NCBI RefSeq assembly: GCF_015278255.1
Contig: NZ_JADIJC010000006.1
Span: forward strand, 186,001-250,000
Direction: 5' to 3'
DNA: 64,000 nt
Source: Microbacterium hibisci
GTDB taxonomy: Bacteria > Actinomycetota > Actinomycetes > Actinomycetales > Microbacteriaceae
Shown here piece after piece: positions 10,882 through 18,959 of this stretch. Numbering within the stretch: position 1 is the first letter of the stretch; each line of letters opens with the position of its first letter. The notes under the pieces were generated by a model that was not told where the DNA came from, searched no databases, and was given only the letters and a program-made list of their open reading frames with translations. Both the position numbers and the translations under genes were made by a program.

Positions 10882-11738
10882 TGGTGAGCATGCGAGTCGT
10901 GGACGCACACCTTCATCTGTGGGACACCGACGTCTTGACGTACGACTGGCTCGAGGGGCCGCTGCTCCGATCTTTCGGGCCGGACGAGTTGGACGTGGCG
11001 CTGCGCGATGCGCCCGACGACGAGTGCGGCTTCGTGTTCGTGCAGGCCGAATGCGCGCCCGAGCAGGCCGTCGCGGAGGTGGACTGGGTGTCTTCGCTCG
11101 CCGACCGCGTGCCGCTGCGCGGGGTCGTCGCCCGCGCGCCGCTCGAGGATCCCGCCGCCACCGACATCGTCCTTGCTGCGTACACGGAGCGCCCGCTCGT
11201 GGTCGGCGTGCGCCGGCTGCTGCAGTCCGAGCCCGAGGGCTTCTGCCTGCGGCCCGGGTTCCTCCGCTCCGCGCAGGCTGTGGCGGCGACCGGGCTCACC
11301 TTCGACGCGTGCGTGCGCTGGGCGCAGCTGCCCGATGTCGTGGCGCTCGCCGACGCGCTGCCCGGGCTGCGGATCGTGCTCGATCACCTGGGCAAGCCCG
11401 AGGTCGGGTCGCCGCAGGCGGCCGACCCGGCGGACGGCACGCCCTGGGCCGAGTCGCTGCGCGACCTCGCCCAGCGCCCGAACGTCGTGTGCAAGCTCTC
11501 CGGGCTGCCGGCGGAGTCGGCGGGGGAGTGGAGCGACGCGCAGGTGCGGCCGTTCCTCGACGTCGCTCTCGATGCGTTCGGTCCCGACCGCCTGCTGTTC
11601 GGCAGCGACTGGCCGGTGTCGGGCCCGTTCGGGCGCTGGCTCGCCACGGTGACGGCGTGGCTCGACGACCGCGTCGGCCCTCGCGGCCACCACGCCGTGC
11701 TGCGCGAGAACGCCGAGCGCGTCTACCGCCTGCGCTGA
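10881..11738 (+). CDS. L-fuconolactonase (amidohydrolase-2 family)
   Basis: 285 residues. Hydrolyses L-fuconolactone to L-fuconate, step two of the oxidative fucose route. The N-terminus VVDAHLHLWD carries the HxH metal motif; LRIVLDHLGKP (about residues 170-180) and LLFGSDWPVSG (about 235-245) supply the other metal and catalytic residues of the family. Two starts are possible, ATG 10881 and ATG 10890; neither has a clear ribosome site because 18-bp tandem repeats fill that space. Family members also act on rhamnonolactone, but the neighbours (FucU, fuconate dehydratase) favour fucose. Confidence 0.85.
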   Translation: MVSMRVVDAHLHLWDTDVLTYDWLEGPLLRSFGPDELDVALRDAPDDECGFVFVQAECAPEQAVAEVDWVSSLADRVPLRGVVARAPLEDPAATDIVLAAYTERPLVVGVRRLLQSEPEGFCLRPGFLRSAQAVAATGLTFDACVRWAQLPDVVALADALPGLRIVLDHLGKPEVGSPQAADPADGTPWAESLRDLAQRPNVVCKLSGLPAESAGEWSDAQVRPFLDVALDAFGPDRLLFGSDWPVSGPFGRWLATVTAWLDDRVGPRGHHAVLRENAERVYRLR

Positions 11739-11754
11739 CGCCTCCGGCCGCCCG

Positions 11755-11815
11755 CCCGCTTCCTGCAGCCGCGACGGACGGTCCCCGTCGATCAACGTCC
11801 TCGACAGAAAGCGGG
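11755..11815. terminator. Imperfect hairpin between convergent genes
   Basis: CCCGCTTCCTG (11755-11765) pairs with CAGAAAGCGGG (11805-11815), one mismatch, in the 88-bp gap between the convergent fuconolactonase and SDR genes. No T-tract, so termination is inferred only from position. Confidence 0.4.
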
Positions 11816-11826
11816 TGAGGACAGCG

Positions 11827-12633
11827 TCAGGTGCCGGCGGGGCGGAGGCGCAGCGCCGACATGCCGCCGTCGACCTCGATGTACGTGCCGGTGGTCGAGC
11901 CGGCCGCCGGACTCACGAGGTACAGCACCGCCCCGGCGACCTCCTCGGCCGACACCAGACGCCCGTGCGGCTGGCGCGCCTCGAGCGCGGCGCGCTCGGC
12001 CGCGGGGTCGGACGCGCTCGACAGCAGCCGGCCGATCCAGGGCGTGTCGGCGGTGCCGGGATTGACGGCGTTGACACGGATGCCTTCGCGCAGATGATCG
12101 GCGGCCATCGCCCGCGTGAGAGACAGCACGGCGCCCTTGGACGCGCTGTAGAGCGCGCGCTGCGGCAGGCCCGCGGTCGCCGCGATCGACGACGTGTTGC
12201 ACACGGCCGCCGCGGGCGACCGCCGCAGCCACGGCAGCGCCGCCGCGGTCACGCGGGCGATGCCGGTGACGTTGATCGACAGCACGCGCGCCCACTCGTC
12301 GTCGTCGTTCCCCGAGATGTCGCCCTGCGCCCCGATGCCGGCGTTGTTGACGACGATGTCGATGCGCCCGAACCGCTCGCCGACCTCGCCGACCGCCCGT
12401 TCGACGGCGGTCCGGTCCGAGATGTCCGCCGCGAACGCGGCGAACCGCGGGTCGGCGCCCGACGGGTCGAGGTCGAACACCGCGACCTCGGCCCCTTCGT
12501 CGGCGAGGGCATGCGCGATCGCCGCCCCGATCCCCGAGGCGCCGCCGGTGACGACGGCGACGAGGCCGTCCAGCTGCCCGCCGCCCGGCTGGCCGCTGCC
12601 CGGCTGCCCGCCGCCCGGCTGCCCGCCGCTCAT
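11827..12633 (-). CDS. SDR dehydrogenase, probable 2-keto-3-deoxy-L-fuconate dehydrogenase
   Basis: 268 residues, classical short-chain dehydrogenase: cofactor motif TGGASGIG, FDLDPSG after strand 2 (acidic residue, so NAD preferred), NNAG, catalytic Ser in NTSSIA and YSASK. In the fucose route it would oxidise 2-keto-3-deoxyfuconate to the 2,4-diketo acid cleaved by the FAH-type hydrolase whose gene directly precedes it and overlaps it by 4 bp. The N-terminus is odd: after the ATG, a Gly/Gln/Pro repeat (GGQPGGGQPGSGQPGGGQ) precedes the fold, from 12- to 15-bp tandem units; an internal start past it is conceivable but none stands out. Confidence 0.8.
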   Translation of the reverse strand: MSGGQPGGGQPGSGQPGGGQLDGLVAVVTGGASGIGAAIAHALADEGAEVAVFDLDPSGADPRFAAFAADISDRTAVERAVGEVGERFGRIDIVVNNAGIGAQGDISGNDDDEWARVLSINVTGIARVTAAALPWLRRSPAAAVCNTSSIAATAGLPQRALYSASKGAVLSLTRAMAADHLREGIRVNAVNPGTADTPWIGRLLSSASDPAAERAALEARQPHGRLVSAEEVAGAVLYLVSPAAGSTTGTYIEVDGGMSALRLRPAGT

Positions 12634-13490
12634 CGCGCCGCCTCCCAGGCCACGAACTCCTGGCGCTGCGCGCCCAGGCCCTCGATCTCGATGTCGACGA
12701 CGTCGCCGGCCTTCAGGTACGGGAACTTGCCGCCGAAGGCCACGCCCTGCGGCGTGCCGGTGAGGATGAGGTCGCCCGGTTCGAGGGTGACGTACTGCGA
12801 CAGGTGGTGGACGATGGTGCGCACGTCGAAGATCATGTCGTTCGTGTTCGAGTCCTGGCGGGGCTCGCCGTTGACGAAGCTCCTCAGGCGCAGGTTCTGC
12901 ACGTCGACCTCGTCGGGCGTCACCAGCCAGGGCCCGGTGGGGTTGAAGCCCGGAGCGATCTTCCCCTTCGACCACTGCCCGCCCGAGACCTCCATCTGGA
13001 ACGCGCGCTCCGAGACGTCGTTGGCCACGACGTACCCGGCGATGTGCGCGTCGACCTCGTCGAGACTGTCCAGATACGCCGTCCGGCGGCCGATGACGAC
13101 GCCGAGCTCCACCTCCCAGTCGGTCTTCTCGCTGCCGCGGGGAATCGTGACCGCGTCGTCCGGGCCGACGACCGTGTTCGGGGTCTTCAGGAACACGATC
13201 GGCACGGTCGGCGGCTCGGCGCCGGACTCCCGCGCGTGCGCGGCGTAGTTCTGCCCGATGCAGAGCACCGCGCTCGGGCGGGCGATCGGTGCGCCGACGC
13301 GCATCTCCGCGGCGCCTTCGAGTTCCGGGAGGAGCCCGTCGGCGATGGCGGCGGACGTGCGGCCGACGGGATCGTCGGCGAGGAATCGACCGTCGACATC
13401 GGATGTGAGCGGGCGCAGATCGAGGCGACGATCTCCGTCGAGGACGACGGGGATCTCGCTGCCGGACTCGCCGAGGCGCGCGAACTTCAT
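12630..13490 (-). CDS. Fumarylacetoacetate hydrolase-family protein, probable 2,4-diketo-3-deoxy-L-fuconate hydrolase
   Basis: 286 residues. Cleaves a 2,4-diketo-3-deoxy sugar acid, here expected to give pyruvate and L-lactate. The family metal site is visible in IGQNYAAHARESG, DWEVELGVVIG (paired Glu) and YVVANDVSERAFQ; LILTGTPQGVAF is the conserved C-terminal strand. ATG 13490 follows AGGAG at good spacing. It is divergent from fucD and heads the leftward operon with the SDR gene. With this enzyme no separate keto-deoxy-fuconate aldolase is needed, which matches the absence of one nearby. Confidence 0.85.
   Translation of the reverse strand: MKFARLGESGSEIPVVLDGDRRLDLRPLTSDVDGRFLADDPVGRTSAAIADGLLPELEGAAEMRVGAPIARPSAVLCIGQNYAAHARESGAEPPTVPIVFLKTPNTVVGPDDAVTIPRGSEKTDWEVELGVVIGRRTAYLDSLDEVDAHIAGYVVANDVSERAFQMEVSGGQWSKGKIAPGFNPTGPWLVTPDEVDVQNLRLRSFVNGEPRQDSNTNDMIFDVRTIVHHLSQYVTLEPGDLILTGTPQGVAFGGKFPYLKAGDVVDIEIEGLGAQRQEFVAWEAAR
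13395..13406. promoter_or_regulatory. Candidate operator 3, inside the hydrolase gene
   Basis: GACATCGGATGT occurs about 85 bp inside the FAH-type gene, identical to the 12-mer in the fucD promoter 166 bp away. It encodes part of TSDVDG, so it may be chance, but two copies could allow DNA looping. Confidence 0.4.
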
Positions 13491-13549
13491 GGCTCTCCTG
13501 GATCTCTCGGTGCGGGCGACGTCGATGTCGTCGTGACCGCGGGGCGTGA

Positions 13550-13579
13550 TTGACAGTATAGACATCGGATGTTTACACT
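13550..13579 (+). promoter_or_regulatory. fucD promoter with operator 2 in its spacer
   Basis: TTGACA (13550-13555) and TACACT (13574-13579) are 18 bp apart, a good vegetative promoter. The operator GACATCGGATGT (13561-13572) fills the spacer, so a bound repressor would block polymerase. Confidence 0.65.
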
Positions 13580-13623
13580 GCGAGCGGTTCGACATCGCGA
13601 GCCGTGAACCGCAGGAGAACGCC

Positions 13624-14919
13624 GTGAGCCGCATCGTCGCCTTCGAGACGACAGACATCCGATTCCCGACGTCGCTGAGCCTCGACGGCTCCGACGCCAT
13701 GAACCCCGATCCCGACTACTCGGCCGCGTATGTGCAGATCGTGACGGATGCCGCGGACGGCGTCTCGGGTCACGCCTTCGTCTTCACGATCGGGCGCGGC
13801 AACGACGTGCAGGTCGCCGCCCTCGACGCGCTCGCCGGTCACCTCGTGGGCCGGGAGCTCGAGCCGCTCCTCGACGACATGGGCGCGACGAACCGCGAGC
13901 TCATCGGCGACTCGCAGCTGCGCTGGCTCGGGCCCGAGAAGGGCGTCATGCACATGGCGATCGGCGCCGTCGTCAACGCGCTGTGGGACATCAAGGCCAA
14001 GCGCGCGGGGCTGCCGCTGTGGCAGCTGCTCTCGCGCATGAGCCCCGAGGAACTCGTCGCGCTCGTCGACTTCCGCTATCTCGGCAACGCCCTGACGCCC
14101 GACGACGCCCTCCGGATCCTCCGCGCCGCAGAGCCGGGCCGAGACGAGCGCGAGCAGGAGCTGCTCGCGACGGGCTACCCGGCCTACACGACCAGCCCCG
14201 GTTGGCTCGGATACTCCGACGCGAAGCTGGCGCGCCTGTGCCGCGAGGCGATCGCCGACGGCTTCGGCCAGATCAAGCTCAAGGTCGGCGCCGACCTGCA
14301 GGACGACATCCGCCGCCTGCGCATCGCGCGCGAGGTGTGCGGCCCTGAGTTCCCGATCGCCATCGACGCGAATCAGCGGTGGGAGGTGCCCGAGGCGATC
14401 GCGTGGGTGAACGCCCTGGCCGAGTTCGACCTCGCGTGGATCGAGGAGCCGACGAGCCCCGATGACGTGCTCGGCCACGCCGACATCGCGCGCGGTATCG
14501 CCCCCGTTCGGGTGGCGACCGGCGAGCACGCGCAGAACCGCGTGATCTTCAAGCAGCTGCTGCAGGCCGACGCGATCTCGGTCATGCAGATCGACGCCGC
14601 CCGCGTCGGCGGCGTCAACGAGAACATCGCCAACCTGCTGCTGGCCGCCAAGTTCGGCGTGCCGGTGTGCCCGCACGCCGGCGGCGTCGGCCTGTGCGAG
14701 GCGGTCCAGCACCTGTCGATGTTCGACTTCGTGGCCGTGACCGGCACCCGCGAGGGTCGCATGATCGAGTACGTCGATCACCTGCACGAGCACTTCGTCG
14801 TGCCGACCGAGGTGCGCGGCGGCGTGTATGCGGCGCCCACCGCTCCCGGCACCGGCATGGAGATGAAGGCCGCGAGCCGCACCGCGTACGAGTTCGGGAC
14901 GACGGATGCCGCGGCCTGA
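13624..14919 (+). CDS. fucD: L-fuconate dehydratase (enolase superfamily)
   Basis: 431 residues. Dehydrates L-fuconate to 2-keto-3-deoxy-L-fuconate. Active-site residues line up with the characterised Xanthomonas enzyme, even in number as I recall it: Lys218 and Lys220 (QIKLKVG), metal ligands Asp248 (IDANQRW), Glu274 ([10 protein letters not shown]) and Glu301 (TGEH), and His351 ([11 protein letters not shown]). The N-terminus [31 protein letters not shown] is also family-specific. GTG 13624 follows GGAG at normal spacing. It heads a rightward operon fucD, aldo-keto reductase, FucU; its last 14 bp overlap the reductase gene. Confidence 0.93.
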   Translation: MSRIVAFETTDIRFPTSLSLDGSDAMNPDPDYSAAYVQIVTDAADGVSGHAFVFTIGRGNDVQVAALDALAGHLVGRELEPLLDDMGATNRELIGDSQLRWLGPEKGVMHMAIGAVVNALWDIKAKRAGLPLWQLLSRMSPEELVALVDFRYLGNALTPDDALRILRAAEPGRDEREQELLATGYPAYTTSPGWLGYSDAKLARLCREAIADGFGQIKLKVGADLQDDIRRLRIAREVCGPEFPIAIDANQRWEVPEAIAWVNALAEFDLAWIEEPTSPDDVLGHADIARGIAPVRVATGEHAQNRVIFKQLLQADAISVMQIDAARVGGVNENIANLLLAAKFGVPVCPHAGGVGLCEAVQHLSMFDFVAVTGTREGRMIEYVDHLHEHFVVPTEVRGGVYAAPTAPGTGMEMKAASRTAYEFGTTDAAA

Positions 14920-15883
14920 CCGCGCCGCCCTGCAGGGTCGCCCTCTCACGCGGCTCGGCTACGGCGCGGCGAACGTCGGCAACCTGTTCCGGGAGCTCGA
15001 CGACGACCAGGCCTGGGCGATCCTCGACGCGGCGTGGGAGAGCGGCATCCGCTACTACGACACCGCGCCGCACTACGGCCTCGGCCTGTCGGAGCGTCGC
15101 CTGGGCGCGTTCCTGCGGACCAAGCCGCGCGACGAGTTCGTGATCTCGACGAAGGCCGGGCGCCTGCTGCGCCCCAACCCCGACGACGACGGCGGCGTCG
15201 ACCTCGCGGCGGACTTCCACGTGCCCACCACCCTGCGCCGAGAGTGGGACTTCTCCGAGGCGGGCGTGCGCGCGAGCCTCGACGAGTCGCTCGAGCGGCT
15301 GGGACTCGATCGCGTGGACGTGCTCTACTTGCACGACCCCGAGCGGCACGACCTCGACCTCGCGCTCCGCGAGGCTTTTCCGGCGCTCGAGCGGCTCCGC
15401 GCCGAGGGCGCCGTCGATGCGATCGGCATCGGCTCGATGGTCTCGGAGGCGCTCGCCGCCGCCGTCGAGACCGCGGATCTCGACCTCATCATGATCGCCG
15501 GCCGCTACACGCTGCTGGAGCAGCCCGCCGCCGACGCCGTGCTGCCCGCCTGCCACGCGCGCGGGACCGGGGTGGTCGCGGCATCCGTGTTCAACTCGGG
15601 CCTGCTCGCGAAAGACGAGCCGGAGCGCTCCGACCGGTACGAGTACGGACGGATGCCGGAGCCGCTGTGGGACCGACTGCAGGCCATCCTCGCCGTGTGC
15701 CGCGCCCACCACGTGCCGCTTCCCGCCGCGGCGGTGCAGTTCGCGCTGCGGGATCCCGCGGTGCGGTCCGTGGTCGTCGGCGGCAGCCGGCCCGAGCAGA
15801 TGCGCCGCAACGCCGAGCTCATGGCGATCGACATCCCCGCCGCGCTGTGGGACGACCTCGGCGCCGACGGCCTCATCCGCTGA
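14906..15883 (+). CDS. Aldo-keto reductase, probable L-fucose dehydrogenase
   Basis: 325 residues. The (beta/alpha)8 aldo-keto reductase tetrad is visible: Asp in [10 protein letters not shown], Tyr in the same motif, Lys in ISTKAG and His in [11 protein letters not shown]. Expected to oxidise L-fucose to L-fuconolactone with NAD(P)+, the entry step of the cluster. Relatives include pyridoxal 4-dehydrogenase and D-threo-aldose dehydrogenase, which share this sequence type. Start ATG 14906 overlaps fucD by 14 bp. Assignment to fucose comes from the neighbours. Confidence 0.8.
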   Translation: MPRPDRAALQGRPLTRLGYGAANVGNLFRELDDDQAWAILDAAWESGIRYYDTAPHYGLGLSERRLGAFLRTKPRDEFVISTKAGRLLRPNPDDDGGVDLAADFHVPTTLRREWDFSEAGVRASLDESLERLGLDRVDVLYLHDPERHDLDLALREAFPALERLRAEGAVDAIGIGSMVSEALAAAVETADLDLIMIAGRYTLLEQPAADAVLPACHARGTGVVAASVFNSGLLAKDEPERSDRYEYGRMPEPLWDRLQAILAVCRAHHVPLPAAAVQFALRDPAVRSVVVGGSRPEQMRRNAELMAIDIPAALWDDLGADGLIR

Positions 15884-15909
15884 CGCATCCGCTGACGAAA
15901 GGGATCCTC

Positions 15910-16326
15910 ATGCTCGAGGGCATCAACCCGCTCCTGACGGGGGAGCTGCTGCTCCATCTGGACCGCATGGGCCACTCCGACGCGGTGGTGGTCGCCGACG
16001 CCCACTTTCCGGCCTGGGCGCTCGGCGCGCGCGTCGTCGACCTGCCGGGAACGACCACACCCGACGTGCTGGCCGCCGTGCGCAGCGTGGTGCCGCTCGA
16101 CGATGCTCCGGCGCTCGATCTGATGGCGTCGGCGGACGGCGAGGTGCTCGACGTGCAGCGCGAGCTCGCGGCCGCCGCCGCCACCGACAGCCCGCGCTAC
16201 GTCGACCGGTTCGAGTACTACGAGGTCGCGAAGTCCGCCTACGTCATCGTGCGCACCGGCGAGACCCGCAAGTACGGCAACGCGCTGCTCCGGAAGGGCG
16301 TCGTCGGGCACCCGTCGGCGGGCTGA
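15910..16326 (+). CDS. fucU: L-fucose mutarotase (RbsD/FucU family)
   Basis: 138 residues. Interconverts alpha and beta anomers of L-fucose so the dehydrogenase gets its preferred form. His22 (HLDRMGHSD) is in the place of the catalytic His of FucU, and the C-terminal RTGETRKYGNALLRKGVV is the sugar-binding motif with the Tyr and Asn typical of FucU. AAAGGGA precedes ATG 15910. Last gene of the rightward fucose operon; no fucose transporter is within the cluster. Confidence 0.9.
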   Translation: MLEGINPLLTGELLLHLDRMGHSDAVVVADAHFPAWALGARVVDLPGTTTPDVLAAVRSVVPLDDAPALDLMASADGEVLDVQRELAAAAATDSPRYVDRFEYYEVAKSAYVIVRTGETRKYGNALLRKGVVGHPSAG

Positions 16327-16416
16327 CGCGCTTTCCTCGCGCCGGCCGCCTCGTCGGCGCGCACGCCGCGAGCGGGATCGCGGAGACGGATGCCGCCACC
16401 GCCGTCCCGGCGGACG

Positions 16417-18159
16417 TCAGCCGTTCAGGCCGAAGAGGTCGAGCGGGTGGGTCAGCCGCCACCACGGTGACGGGTCGCTGATGTCGGCAGCGAGCTGCAG
16501 CTCGACGGCGGCGTCGTCGAGCGGCCCGGTCACGGTGAGCGAGCCGACGACGTCGCCCGCCTCGCGGCTGTCGCCCAGGTCGAAGGTGGTGTCGACCGTG
16601 CCGCTGCCGCCGTTCCACAGGATCACGGAGGCGTCGCCGGACGTGACGACCTCGACCTCGTCGCCCCACAGCGTCTCGACGACACCGGTCACCGTGCCGG
16701 CGGTCACCGACGGCTTCAACTGCAGCTCCTGCTCGAGCTGCGTGTACAGGGCGCGTGAGGCGGCCAGGCGGCTCTCGTCGTCGGGCTGGCCGAGCACCGA
16801 CGCGAACAGGCGAACCGTGGTGTCGCCGATCGTGACGTCCTTCGCCGACAGCAGGTTCCACTCGTCCAGCGTGCCGGTCTTGATGCCGACGACCCCGGGG
16901 TCGGCCAGCAGGCCATTGGTGTTCTCGACGTGGCCGGCACCGGGAAGATCGACCGACTGCTTCGCGACGATCTCGGCGATCACGGGATTCCCGAGCGCCT
17001 TCTGCGCGAGGGTGATCAGCGCCTCGTTGCTGGCGGTGTTCCGGGGATCCATGCCCGTCGGCTCGTACACGGTGATGCCGGGCACCCCGTGCGTCGCGAG
17101 CCACGCCGATGCGGCGGAGGCGAACACCGCGTCGGAGGGCCAGATGCTCTGGGCGAGGCGGTCGGCGTAGTTATTCGCCGACCCGATGAGGATGCCCTCG
17201 AGCATCTGGTACTCGGTGAGCGTGCCGCCGACAGGCACGTCGAGCGCGGACTCGCCGCCCCGGCGGTACGCCCAGTAGCGGGAGTTGTCGGCCGCGGTGA
17301 ACCGGTACTCGGGCCCCTGCTCACCGGGGGCGAGAGGCAGCTCGTCGAGGATCACCAGCGCGGTCAGGACCTTGGTGATGCTCGCGATCGAGTCGGCGTC
17401 GGCGGTCGATGCGAGCGTGCCCGGGATGCCGCCGACGGCCTCTGCCGCACTGCCCGCGGCCGGCCACACCGGCACCGCCGCCGGAGCGGCGATCGGTTGC
17501 ACCTCCATCGCCGTCACGGTCGGGGCGACGGCGTGCAGCGGCCACAGCAGCGTCGTGCCGGCGTAGCCGGCGAGGACCGCCGCGATCGCCAGGGTGGGCA
17601 CGATGACGCCCGCGCGCAGCGGAGAGCGCCGCGGGGCCTCTGCGAGCAGGTCCGCGTCGACGGTGACGTACGGGGTGGCGGCGGCGGACAGGTCGCCGGG
17701 AACGGACGGCCTGCCTACGGCGGTCTCGTCCACCCAGGCGAGGGCGGTGCGGCTTCCGCCGGCCGCGCCACCCTGAGAGGGGGTGGGCGGGAGCGTGGCG
17801 GTCGGTTCGAGCGGGCTCCACGTGGCGACCGGAGCGCTGGGCTCTGGCGCGGTGGGCGCGGGGCGCGACGGGTCGGGCACGATCTCGGCCGGCGCCGTGT
17901 CGGCGGGTGGCTCGAACACGGGCATCGTGGCGGCGCCCGCCGGTGCGCCGGCGAGCGGCACGGTCGCGATGGTCGACGGCACCGCGGGCACGTCGTCGGG
18001 GGCGGTGCTGGTCCCGGGGTGGGCGACGTCGGCGCCCTCGCTGGGCATGGTGAGGATGCTGCGTGCGGCCGCGTCAGCGTCGACGGCCGCTGTGGGGACG
18101 GCACCGGTCTGCACCCGGCGCGCGCGGCGCGTGGGAGCGGGGGTGTCGTCCGGAGTCAT
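16417..18159 (-). CDS. D-alanyl-D-alanine carboxypeptidase-like penicillin-binding protein
   Basis: 580 residues. Trims pentapeptide side chains of peptidoglycan outside the membrane. The serine-peptidase motifs are all present: S260-I-T-K263, SANNYADRLA (SxN) and IKTG. They sit after one membrane anchor at about residues 180-203 (GVIVPTLAIAAVLAGYAG). The first 175 residues are Pro/Ala/Thr-rich and predicted cytoplasmic, much longer than in typical DacA. A C-terminal beta region (residues about 450-560) follows the peptidase. ATG 18159 is preceded by GGAGGG. Divergent from the TPP-riboswitch operon. Confidence 0.87.
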   Translation of the reverse strand: MTPDDTPAPTRRARRVQTGAVPTAAVDADAAARSILTMPSEGADVAHPGTSTAPDDVPAVPSTIATVPLAGAPAGAATMPVFEPPADTAPAEIVPDPSRPAPTAPEPSAPVATWSPLEPTATLPPTPSQGGAAGGSRTALAWVDETAVGRPSVPGDLSAAATPYVTVDADLLAEAPRRSPLRAGVIVPTLAIAAVLAGYAGTTLLWPLHAVAPTVTAMEVQPIAAPAAVPVWPAAGSAAEAVGGIPGTLASTADADSIASITKVLTALVILDELPLAPGEQGPEYRFTAADNSRYWAYRRGGESALDVPVGGTLTEYQMLEGILIGSANNYADRLAQSIWPSDAVFASAASAWLATHGVPGITVYEPTGMDPRNTASNEALITLAQKALGNPVIAEIVAKQSVDLPGAGHVENTNGLLADPGVVGIKTGTLDEWNLLSAKDVTIGDTTVRLFASVLGQPDDESRLAASRALYTQLEQELQLKPSVTAGTVTGVVETLWGDEVEVVTSGDASVILWNGGSGTVDTTFDLGDSREAGDVVGSLTVTGPLDDAAVELQLAADISDPSPWWRLTHPLDLFGLNG

Positions 18160-18187
18160 CCCTCCAAAATACCCGTCATCGCGGCGG

Positions 18188-18193
18188 TATACT
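18188..18193 (+). promoter_or_regulatory. Candidate -10 box of the thiamine transport operon
   Basis: TATACT lies about 12 bp before the first bases of the TPP riboswitch, in the right place to start its transcript. No clear -35 box was found. Confidence 0.45.
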
Positions 18194-18202
18194 TGCCGCC
18201 AC

Positions 18203-18291
18203 AACCACGGGAGTCCGGTGAGCCGGGCTGAGAGGAAGCGACCCACGCTTCGACCGTCGAACCTGATCCGGATCATGCCGGCGCAGGGAGG
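18203..18291 (+). ncRNA. TPP (THI-element) riboswitch
   Basis: The diagnostic conserved segments are all present in order: ACGGGAG and GGGCTGAGAGG (first sensor arm), then GAACCTGATCCGGATCATGCC and GGCGCAGGGAGG (second arm). Thiamine pyrophosphate binding would shut the operon. The last conserved AGGGAGGAG also serves as the ribosome site of the ykoE-like gene at 18299, so control is most likely at translation, by hiding that site. Confidence 0.95.
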
Positions 18292-18298
18292 AGCTCAT

Positions 18299-18943
18299 AT
18301 GCACGCGTCCACGTCCGCACCCACCCCCGTTGCGGCGGTTCCGCCCACGTCGCGCAGCCTGCGCTGGCGCGTCGTCGACATCGTGGTCGCCGCGGTGCTC
18401 GGCGTCGCGATCGGCCTGGTCTTCTGGGCATGGAACACCGTCGGGTACGCCTGGTTCATCGCGATGGACGGCCTGACGCCCGGGCTCGGCGGCCTGGCGG
18501 TCGGCATCTGGCTGATCGGCGGCGTGATCGGCGGTCTCGTCATCCGCAAGCCCGGCGCCGCCCTCCTGGTCGAGGTGATCGCCGCCATCGTCTCGATGCT
18601 GATCGGCAACGTGTGGGGTGTGTCGACCCTGCTGTCGGGTCTGGTGCAGGGGCTCGGGGCCGAGCTGATCTTCGCGCTCTTCCTGTATCGCCGCTTCACC
18701 CTGCCCGTGGCGATGCTCGCGGGCGTGGGTGCGGCCGTCGGCGCCTGGGTGTTCGAGCTGTTCTACGGCAGCTCTCCGAACATCCTCAAGACGCTCGAGT
18801 TCAACGTCATCTACCTCGTGTCGCTCGTCGCTTCGGGAGCGCTGCTCGCGGGTCTCGTCGGCTGGCTCGCCGTGCGCGGTCTCGCCGCCACCGGGGCGCT
18901 CAACCGCTTCGCCGTCGGACGCGAAGCGCGCCGCGAGGTCTGA
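18299..18943 (+). CDS. ykoE: ECF transporter S component for thiamine or hydroxymethylpyrimidine (YkoE type)
   Basis: 214 residues, a substrate-binding membrane subunit with about five or six hydrophobic segments starting at residue 22 (VVDIVVAAVLGVAIGLVFWAWN). The WRVVDIVVAAVLGVAIG start and the GVSTLLSGLVQGLGAELIFALF segment are YkoE hallmarks. It gives specificity to the ECF module encoded next. ATG 18299 lies just after the riboswitch and shares its AGGGAGGAG as ribosome site. Confidence 0.9.
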   Translation: MHASTSAPTPVAAVPPTSRSLRWRVVDIVVAAVLGVAIGLVFWAWNTVGYAWFIAMDGLTPGLGGLAVGIWLIGGVIGGLVIRKPGAALLVEVIAAIVSMLIGNVWGVSTLLSGLVQGLGAELIFALFLYRRFTLPVAMLAGVGAAVGAWVFELFYGSSPNILKTLEFNVIYLVSLVASGALLAGLVGWLAVRGLAATGALNRFAVGREARREV

Positions 18944-18959
18944 CCGGGGAGGTCTGAAC

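Noticed and set aside
16327..16416. A terminator between fucU and the carboxypeptidase gene
   Set aside because: Only weak GC-rich pairings without a convincing stem.
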